Shown here in pieces: positions 1-5,309 of a stretch of DNA of 10,561 nt (position 1 is the first letter of the stretch; every line of letters starts with the position of its first letter). The position numbers and the translations under genes are program-made. Source of the stretch: Lachnoclostridium sp. UBA1781. Lineage in GTDB: Bacteria > Bacillota > Clostridia > Lachnospirales > Lachnospiraceae. The notes below the pieces were generated by a model. It ran no database searches. It had not been told where the DNA came from and saw nothing but the letters and a program-made list of their open reading frames with translations. Where the stretch lies: positions 1,678 to 12,238 of the forward strand of contig DCGJ01000126.1 in the NCBI GenBank assembly GCA_002315495.1. Reading direction: 5' to 3'.

Positions 1-2201
1 CTGGTGCCCTTGTATTCGTCATAATCGGTGGAATCACCATTGTCAAGGCCAACGAGTCGGCCTGCGCCGGAAACGGTGACTTTGACGCGGTTACGTGCAT
101 TTGCCACCTCGGTACCATTCTTGTCCAAAGCATTGATGGTAACGAAGATGAGGTCCTCGCCATCGGCCTTTAAGTTTGTCTTCGAAGGTGTCAGCTGAAG
201 TTTCACCGGGTCGGTAAAGCTTCTCTTAATTTCCTCGGCAACAATGTTCCCATCTGCATCGTAAGCAACAGCGCGAAGCTCGCCCTCGGCGTATGGAAGC
301 TGCCATTTGCCGCCGAGCTCCAGGCCATGCTTCTGGTCAATATCGGCCGTTCCTAAGGATTCGCCGTTAAAGAACAGCTCCACCTTCGGGCAGTTGGAAT
401 ACACCTGAAGGTCGATGATTTGTCCCGGGTTAAAGTCCCAATATGGAACCAAATGCACCATCGGCTTCTTTGCTCCATCGGTCCATCCGGCCTGATAAAT
501 GTAATAGGAATCCTTCTCAAATCCGGCAGTATCTACCTGACCGAAGTAGGAATTCTTTGTAAAATACGGGGTCGGCTCACCGATGTAATCCCAACCGGTC
601 CAGATGAACTGTCCGGCACTGTACTCGGTATCACGATCCTTGGTGATGACAATCTTCGTGCTCTTTGCACCCCAGTTGGTAGAGCAGTTGTCAAGAGACG
701 AGCACTGCAGATCGACATGGGTAAGCAGACGATTGCTTGCCGGAAAATGATAGATTCCGCGGCTTTGTACGGTGGAAGAGGTTTCGGAACCATAGATGCA
801 CCAGTGCGGGAATTTCACATTGTGATGCTCCTCGTACAGATACTCACCGTAGTTATAACCGGAAAGCTCCACCTGGTCGGAGCAGCGCTGCGCGCCTTCC
901 CAGGCAACATAGTTCGAACCAATCGTCGTATAGCCGTTGTGACGATAGTCGTGACGGCGGGTTTCGGAAACCAGCTCCTTCGTGATACGAAGACCATTTT
1001 CCGAATGGGTATCGTGAATCTCGTTACCGATGGACCACATAATGAGAGACGGGTGGTTACGGTCGCGGCGAACCCAGGAAGCAACGTCGGTTGCCCAATA
1101 TTCCTTGAAGAAATTACCGTAGTCGTAATCGGTCTTCTTGCTTTCCCACATGTCAAATGCTTCCGAATCAATCAGCATACCCATCTCGTCCGCAAGCTGC
1201 ATTAACTGCGGGTCCGGCATGTTGTGGGAGGTTCTTACGGCATTGATGCCCATCGCCTGCAAGGATTCGAACTGACGGCGAAGCGCATTTACGTTAAATG
1301 CGGCACCGAGTGAACCAAGGTCATGGTGCATACAGGCACCGTAGATCTTTACATGGCGTCCGTTCAAGAAGAAGCCCTGATTGTTGTCAAAACGAATGGT
1401 GCGGAAACCGATGTTTTGTACCAGACGGTCAACCTCGACGCCATCTACCAAAAGGGTAGAAGTGAGGGTATAAAGGTACGGATTCTCGATATCCCAGCGG
1501 ATGATGCCGGTTACATCCCATACGCCCTCAGAAACGGAGACCTCGGAGGTAAGGGTAGCATCGAGAGACTGTGAAAGCTTAACCTCGCCTGAAGCATCGC
1601 AAAGGGTATGCGTAATCACGGCATTTGCAGAATCACAGGCCACATCGGAACGAAGAATTGCCTCGGTATCAATGAAGAGGCGGAAGGAATCGTCCGTAAG
1701 TTCGTCGCTGTGAACATAGATGCCGTTTTCGACAAATGCGGCATCCTCCTTCTCGGAAAGCCAAACCTTACGGAAGATTCCGGCACCCGAGTACCAGCGG
1801 GTGTTCGGACACTCGTAGCGACAGGTGACCAGAAGTTCGTTCTCGCCCTCTACAAGGTATGGAGTCAAATCAATCGTGAAGGAGGAGTAGCCATACGGCC
1901 AGAAGAAGATGTGCTCCCCGTTCAGATAATAATTCGAATTCATGTACACGCCGTCAAACGTTACGAAATAGTGTTTGGACAGATCCGTAATCGTGAAGGT
2001 CTTTTTGTAGCATCCATAGGTGGACTCATACAGGTTTGTTGCCTGCGAAATCATCCAGTCATGCGGAACATCGACCGGGTGCCACGGCATTGTCTGATGT
2101 TCGGTGGAAGAGAGGTCCTTTGCGGAAGCAAGAAGCTCCGAAGCCTCGGTGTTTAGATCGAATTTGGCAAATTGCCAGCAATCGGTGAATAATGTTTTCA
2201 T
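1..2201 (-). CDS. GH2 beta-galactosidase, 3' end beyond window
   Basis: Glycoside hydrolase family 2 enzyme, probably a beta-galactosidase releasing terminal beta-linked galactose. No signal peptide is visible at the start (MKTLFTDCWQFAKFD), so it is probably cytoplasmic. The frame is open for 733 codons from ATG 2201 to the left edge. The ATG is preceded by AAAGGAG (2208-2214) with a 6-nt gap. Apparent layout: jelly-roll sugar-binding domain about 1-165 (VDVPHDWM, RWYSGAGIFRKVW), Ig-like domain about 170-280, TIM barrel about 285-560, DUF4982-like segment near 606-618 (KVELFFNGESLG), and a further Ig-like domain from about 665. The acid/base is predicted as Glu394 in SIGNE and the nucleophile as Glu473 in YGSETSS. 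Their 79-residue separation is close to that of E. coli LacZ. The GSET form with DUF4982 is typical of beta-galactosidases in gut Bacillota and Bacteroidota. Another GH2 specificity such as beta-glucuronidase is less likely but not excluded. Confidence 0.93.
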   Translation of the reverse strand, partial: MKTLFTDCWQFAKFDLNTEASELLASAKDLSSTEHQTMPWHPVDVPHDWMISQATNLYESTYGCYKKTFTITDLSKHYFVTFDGVYMNSNYYLNGEHIFFWPYGYSSFTIDLTPYLVEGENELLVTCRYECPNTRWYSGAGIFRKVWLSEKEDAAFVENGIYVHSDELTDDSFRLFIDTEAILRSDVACDSANAVITHTLCDASGEVKLSQSLDATLTSEVSVSEGVWDVTGIIRWDIENPYLYTLTSTLLVDGVEVDRLVQNIGFRTIRFDNNQGFFLNGRHVKIYGACMHHDLGSLGAAFNVNALRRQFESLQAMGINAVRTSHNMPDPQLMQLADEMGMLIDSEAFDMWESKKTDYDYGNFFKEYWATDVASWVRRDRNHPSLIMWSIGNEIHDTHSENGLRITKELVSETRRHDYRHNGYTTIGSNYVAWEGAQRCSDQVELSGYNYGEYLYEEHHNVKFPHWCIYGSETSSTVQSRGIYHFPASNRLLTHVDLQCSSLDNCSTNWGAKSTKIVITKDRDTEYSAGQFIWTGWDYIGEPTPYFTKNSYFGQVDTAGFEKDSYYIYQAGWTDGAKKPMVHLVPYWDFNPGQIIDLQVYSNCPKVELFFNGESLGTADIDQKHGLELGGKWQLPYAEGELRAVAYDADGNIVAEEIKRSFTDPVKLQLTPSKTNLKADGEDLIFVTINALDKNGTEVANARNRVKVTVSGAGRLVGLDNGDSTDYDEYKGT

Positions 2202-2243
2202 CTCGATCTCCTTTGAGTTCTGTTCTCTAATATTCGCGCAATA

Positions 2244-2258
2244 AGCATTGAAAATGCT
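2244..2258. promoter_or_regulatory. Palindrome in beta-galactosidase leader, possible operator
   Basis: AGCATT-GAA-AATGCT is a perfect 6-bp inverted repeat with a 3-bp centre. It starts about 10 bp downstream of the -10 box, so it covers or follows the predicted transcription start. That is a common place for a sugar-responsive repressor to bind. It could also form a small RNA hairpin. The regulator is not identified. Confidence 0.35.
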
Positions 2259-2268
2259 CATCATTTCC

Positions 2269-2297
2269 ATTCTATCACGCACACAAACAACCATCAA
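2269..2297 (-). promoter_or_regulatory. Predicted sigma-A promoter of the beta-galactosidase
   Basis: Read on the minus strand, TTGATG (2292-2297) and TAGAAT (2269-2274) are separated by exactly 17 bp, about 70 bp upstream of the beta-galactosidase start. It lies downstream of the regulator's terminator, so the enzyme gene is probably transcribed separately from the regulator. Confidence 0.6.
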
Positions 2298-2354
2298 TGA
2301 ATTATTCTATAAGAGATATAAAAAAACAGTAAAATCGCGGGCGTTTGGACAAAG

Positions 2355-2381
2355 AAAAAACCGGTCAGATTGACCGGTTTT
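2355..2381 (-). terminator. Rho-independent terminator of the XRE regulator gene
   Basis: On the minus strand an 11-bp perfect stem (AAAACCGGTCA / TGACCGGTTTT) closes a 3-nt loop and continues into TTTTTTCTTT. It begins 8 bp past the regulator's stop codon and separates the regulator from the beta-galactosidase. Confidence 0.85.
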
Positions 2382-2388
2382 GAAATCC

Positions 2389-2919
2389 TTATTTACTTAA
2401 CTTCTCCACTAAGAAGAGCGCTTCGGTCTTTCGTTCGTGGCTTGCGAAGAAACCGCGATCCGCGTAGAGCATAGCTTCCGTTGCGTAGTGAAGTGCCTGC
2501 TCCTTCGACTCGTCTCTTTTTTTAGAGGCAGCCAGACAACACATGGAATAGATGGCATAAAGCTCATCTGCATATACACTGTCATCATTCAAAAACGGAA
2601 GAATACTGTCAATGGCAGCGGTATAATTCCCGGCAGAATAATTATCCTTGGCTTCTCTCATCAGCTTAAACTGTGTGTAGTTGCCGCCGGCCTCGTCGAC
2701 GCTGGTCTTTTCGGCCTGTTCGTCCTGAGAAAGCATGTGAATGGAAATGTCCAGACGTTCCGACAGATACTGCAAAGTTTTAATGGATGGAATTGCACTT
2801 CCGCTCTCAATCTGGCTTAACATATTTCTTGTAATGAAACTTCCGACAACCTCGCTTTGCGTCATCTTCTTTGCGAGTCTTGCTTCTTTAATTAAACGTC
2901 CAAGTTCTTTTTTGTCCAT
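2389..2919 (-). CDS. XRE-family HTH regulator with TPR-like tail
   Basis: A 176-residue DNA-binding regulator. Residues about 6-63 form a Cro/C1-type helix-turn-helix: TQSEVVG (20-26) is the first HTH helix and TRNMLSQIESG (30-40) the recognition helix. A short acidic linker follows (about 64-80), then an all-helical region (about 82-170) with TPR character, e.g. AKDNYSAGNYTAAIDSIL. That region may bind a ligand or mediate dimerisation. I chose ATG 2919 because CTCCTCC on the plus strand (2928-2934, i.e. GGAGGAG) sits 8 nt upstream. A longer GTG start at 2952 would translate through that ribosome binding site and has none of its own. The gene is divergent from the lipoprotein gene and upstream of the beta-galactosidase, with its own promoter and terminator. 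Its targets are unknown; the palindromes at its promoter suggest autoregulation. Confidence 0.88.
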   Translation of the reverse strand: MDKKELGRLIKEARLAKKMTQSEVVGSFITRNMLSQIESGSAIPSIKTLQYLSERLDISIHMLSQDEQAEKTSVDEAGGNYTQFKLMREAKDNYSAGNYTAAIDSILPFLNDDSVYADELYAIYSMCCLAASKKRDESKEQALHYATEAMLYADRGFFASHERKTEALFLVEKLSK

Positions 2920-2927
2920 ACCGAAAA

Positions 2928-2934
2928 CTCCTCC
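2928..2934 (-). promoter_or_regulatory. Ribosome binding site fixing the regulator start
   Basis: GGAGGAG on the minus strand lies 8 nt before ATG 2919. It falls inside the longer open frame beginning at GTG 2952, which argues for the shorter protein. Confidence 0.8.
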
Positions 2935-2970
2935 GTTATTTATTGAAAACACAACCTTATGTATATGCGC

Positions 2971-2987
2971 TGTAAATTCTACTTACA
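2971..2987. promoter_or_regulatory. Operator-like palindrome 1 (TGTAA-N7-TTACA)
   Basis: TGTAA (2971-2975) and TTACA (2983-2987) form an inverted repeat just downstream of the regulator's -10 box, over the expected transcription start. Binding here would block transcription of the regulator. Confidence 0.45.
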
Positions 2988-2988
2988 T

Positions 2989-3017
2989 ATAGTAACAAAA
3001 GTAAACGAGAAAATCAA
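2989..3017 (-). promoter_or_regulatory. Predicted promoter of the XRE regulator gene
   Basis: On the minus strand TTGATT (3012-3017) and TACTAT (2989-2994) are 17 bp apart, about 70 bp upstream of ATG 2919. Each box matches consensus at 4 of 6 positions. It is sandwiched between two TGTAA/TTACA palindromes. Confidence 0.5.
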
Positions 3018-3018
3018 G

Positions 3019-3036
3019 TGTAAATATCATTTTACA
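3019..3036. promoter_or_regulatory. Operator-like palindrome 2 (TGTAAA-N6-TTTACA)
   Basis: A perfect 6-bp inverted repeat, nearly the same sequence as palindrome 1 and centred about 48 bp from it. It abuts the regulator's -35 box and lies about 30 bp upstream of the divergent lipoprotein promoter. Confidence 0.5.
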
Positions 3037-3067
3037 TTGTTAATGATTTTTCGGAACCTATCTGCAC

Positions 3068-3096
3068 TTGAAATGGATTGGGAATACGGGTATAAT
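3068..3096 (+). promoter_or_regulatory. Strong sigma-A-like promoter of the lipoprotein gene
   Basis: TTGAAA (3068-3073) and a perfect TATAAT (3091-3096) are 17 bp apart, so transcription should start near 3103. The -35 box overlaps an in-frame TTG that would be the longest possible start of the lipoprotein, so that start cannot lie on this transcript. Confidence 0.85.
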
Positions 3097-3113
3097 GGAG
3101 AAAATTTTTTGTG

Positions 3114-3145
3114 GAAAATGCGGCCGAAAGGGAAGACGCATTTTC
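3114..3145 (+). other. 5' UTR hairpin next to the lipoprotein Shine-Dalgarno
   Basis: GAAAATGCG (3114-3122) pairs perfectly with CGCATTTTC (3137-3145), leaving a 14-nt loop that contains CCGAAAGG. The stem ends directly against the AGAAAGGA ribosome binding site (3146-3153). It starts about 11 nt from the predicted 5' end, so it may stabilise the message or affect initiation. No T-tract follows, so it is not a terminator. Confidence 0.5.
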
Positions 3146-3160
3146 AGAAAGGATATATAT

Positions 3161-5053
3161 ATGGGAAATGGGAGAAAACTGCTGTGTTTGCTTCTGTGCC
3201 TTTGCCTGTTACTTACCGCCTGTGGCGACAAGGGAAGTAATGGACGTGGCTCTTTGAATTCCGCCGAACCGACCGACAGCAAAGTGGATACCACGCAGCC
3301 GGCGACCGATAACGGAACGAAAACCGACAAGCCGCAGACAACCGATTCAAAGGAGAAGAATATTAAGAATCTGCCGATTTTTGCTGCCAATCCGACCGGG
3401 GATGAGGCCGAGGCTGAGCAGAAGAGATTCACGGAATACCTGGATAAGATCTTCGTGGAGATGGCGGACGGAGATTCTTTGACGGTGCATTTTCTGATGG
3501 AGCATCCGGAGAATTTCGGCATTACCGAAGGGAAGGTAAACTTCGGTTCGGCGGATGAAACCGGCGATTATGCCGAGGATTGTGTTGGATATCAGGTGGA
3601 ACTGGAAACCTTCAATTATGATTTGCTTACGACTGCGCAGAAGGTTTATTATGACCGTCTGGCATATGAGTTTAAGCTTGGTATTGAGGCAGGAGAATTG
3701 GAATGTCCGATTTCCACGGTATTTTCCGCAAATAGCGGTGCAATTCCGAACGGAACCACCTATTATACCGAGTATCCGCTTGTAGAGGAAAAGGATGTGG
3801 AGGCATATATTGAATTGCTTCGCGCATATCCGGAATTCCTTGAACTTGTGAAAAGTATGGCTGCCGTTGAGCAGGAGCAGAACCTGTATCCTTCCGATGC
3901 ACAGATTGAGGACACCCTGGATTATATTGACGGTCTTTTGGTAAAAGAGGGGCATCCGTTTGTTGTCTCCTTTGAAAATAATCTGAAGGAGGTTCAGTCT
4001 CTTTCCGACAGCGAAAAGGAAGATGTAGCCGCTGAGGCGCAGACGATTGTGACCGAGGAGATTATTCCTGCATTGACGGAATTCCGCAGCTTCGTAGTTG
4101 ATTATCGTACCGAGAAGAAAGAGGGCATGGGAAAGACAGAAGAGGGGAAGGCTTACTACAAGTACCTGCTTCAGGGCTTTCTCGGTATCGAGACCGATAT
4201 GGACACGTTCTTTGAGTATCTGCAGACCAAGGAAAGTAAGATGATGAAGAGCTTCCAGGCGGCTATTTTGTTGGATACTAAGGTGTATGATCGTTATGAA
4301 AATGCTTCCTCCGATCTTTCCGATCCGACCGAGATTTTGGAGGACCTGAAGAAGAAGGTGGCAGACATTTTCCCGGCGATTGGGGAGACGAAGTTCACCG
4401 TAAGTTATCTTCCAAAAGAGATTGAAAATGAGAATGTTCTGGCATATTATCTGACTCCGCAGGTCGATAATCGTTCCCGTAGAATTATCCGTGTAAATGG
4501 CGGCGCTACCGATGATAATATCAGCCTTTACAATACATTGTCCCACGAAGGTTACCCGGGACATTTGTATCAGGATGCATTCTTTAGCGAGACGGATGGA
4601 TATCATCATATTTCTGCATTACTCAGCTATCTTGGTTATTCCGAGGGTTGGGCCGTATACGTGGGTTCCAAGTCCTATGACTGGCTGCTTAACGACGAGC
4701 ATGTTGCCATGATATATAACTTTGATTACAACTACACAATGCTTTTGATTACCATCATTGATATGGGCGTAAACTACTATGGATGGGATGCCATGGCGGT
4801 TACGGAGTATCTGAACGACCATTACATGGATGGTGACGAATACGGACAGTATTTCTTCGATGTAGTTGCGGATGACCCGGGTGTCTATGCTCCGTATGGT
4901 GCCGGCTATGTCATGGTAAACGATTTGTTTAAGGAAATGACCGATGCCGGTTATTCCGAAAAGGACGCCATCGAGGCATATCTTACCGTTGGACCTGCAA
5001 GCTTTGAAATTGTAAAGAAGTATCTGGATCTTGAGGGCAAACTTGGATACTAA
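3161..5053 (+). CDS. DUF885-family lipoprotein, putative metallopeptidase
   Basis: A 630-residue protein expected to be anchored on the outer face of the membrane. The N-terminus is a lipoprotein signal: MGNGRKLL, a Leu/Cys-rich hydrophobic stretch, then the lipobox LTAC with Cys21 as the lipidated residue. A polar Ser/Thr/Asp/Lys-rich tether follows to about residue 75. The rest resembles DUF885. The marker motif HEGYPGH (His462, Glu463, His468) is followed by YSEGWAVY with Glu495. This suggests two histidines and a downstream glutamate as zinc ligands, with Glu463 as general base. The family is regarded as putative zinc peptidases; the substrate is unknown. I chose ATG 3161 because AGAAAGGA lies 7 nt upstream, the signal peptide begins there, and the longer frame from 3068 overlaps the promoter. 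It is a single-gene unit with its own terminator, divergent from the XRE regulator. Confidence 0.9.
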   Translation: MGNGRKLLCLLLCLCLLLTACGDKGSNGRGSLNSAEPTDSKVDTTQPATDNGTKTDKPQTTDSKEKNIKNLPIFAANPTGDEAEAEQKRFTEYLDKIFVEMADGDSLTVHFLMEHPENFGITEGKVNFGSADETGDYAEDCVGYQVELETFNYDLLTTAQKVYYDRLAYEFKLGIEAGELECPISTVFSANSGAIPNGTTYYTEYPLVEEKDVEAYIELLRAYPEFLELVKSMAAVEQEQNLYPSDAQIEDTLDYIDGLLVKEGHPFVVSFENNLKEVQSLSDSEKEDVAAEAQTIVTEEIIPALTEFRSFVVDYRTEKKEGMGKTEEGKAYYKYLLQGFLGIETDMDTFFEYLQTKESKMMKSFQAAILLDTKVYDRYENASSDLSDPTEILEDLKKKVADIFPAIGETKFTVSYLPKEIENENVLAYYLTPQVDNRSRRIIRVNGGATDDNISLYNTLSHEGYPGHLYQDAFFSETDGYHHISALLSYLGYSEGWAVYVGSKSYDWLLNDEHVAMIYNFDYNYTMLLITIIDMGVNYYGWDAMAVTEYLNDHYMDGDEYGQYFFDVVADDPGVYAPYGAGYVMVNDLFKEMTDAGYSEKDAIEAYLTVGPASFEIVKKYLDLEGKLGY

Positions 5054-5078
5054 TTAAAATTGAAATCATTTAAGAATG

Positions 5079-5117
5079 AAGAGCGTGAGGAGCATTTCCC
5101 TTGCGCTCTTTCTTTTT
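5079..5117 (+). terminator. Terminator after the DUF885 lipoprotein gene
   Basis: AAGAGCG (5079-5085) pairs with CGCTCTT (5104-5110). The stem extends inward through two G-U pairs to GAGG/CCCT-like pairing and is followed by TCTTTTT. It begins 26 bp after the stop codon. Confidence 0.8.
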
Positions 5118-5180
5118 GCCAAAATAGAGAAAAACGCAAAATAGAATGTCATTCCGCTTGAAAAATGTGAATTGACAGAA

Positions 5181-5211
5181 AAAATCCACATTGGACTTGG
5201 GAAAATCCACA
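5181..5211. repeat. Two AAAATCCACA direct repeats upstream of the EF-G-like promoter
   Basis: The 10-mer AAAATCCACA occurs at 5181-5190 and 5202-5211, spaced 21 bp (about two helical turns), just upstream of the -35 box at 5219. The first copy also takes part in an inverted repeat, AATGTG (5164-5169) with CACATT (5187-5192). This could be a regulator site; none is identified. Confidence 0.35.
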
Positions 5212-5218
5212 AAAAAGA

Positions 5219-5247
5219 TTGAAGAAGTGAAAGAAAATTGTTAAAAT
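5219..5247 (+). promoter_or_regulatory. Predicted promoter of the EF-G-like gene
   Basis: TTGAAG (5219-5224) and TAAAAT (5242-5247) are 17 bp apart, in an A-rich setting with A-tracts upstream. This gives a leader of about 55 nt. Confidence 0.6.
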
Positions 5248-5309
5248 AGCACTATACTTGTTGGGGGCACAAGCATACCAGCAAAGGAATGATTGGAGGT
5301 TACAATATT

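Noticed and set aside
420..1205. Open frame of 261 codons on the plus strand, plus others at 1323-2156
   Set aside because: They lie wholly inside the minus-strand beta-galactosidase, whose product carries clear GH2 catalytic motifs. Their translations show no recognisable domain.
3068..3160. Longer N-terminus for the lipoprotein starting at TTG 3068
   Set aside because: The codon is part of the -35 box of a near-perfect promoter. The stretch also contains the leader hairpin and the Shine-Dalgarno, and it would bury the signal peptide.
3347..4609. Long minus-strand open frame (420 codons)
   Set aside because: It is antisense to the DUF885 lipoprotein, whose metal-site motifs are intact. The translation resembles no family and has no good ribosome binding site.
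5181..5211. DnaA boxes / replication origin
   Set aside because: AAAATCCACA matches the TTATCCACA box at only 7 of 9 positions. There is no larger cluster, AT-rich unwinding element or dnaA/dnaN gene nearby.
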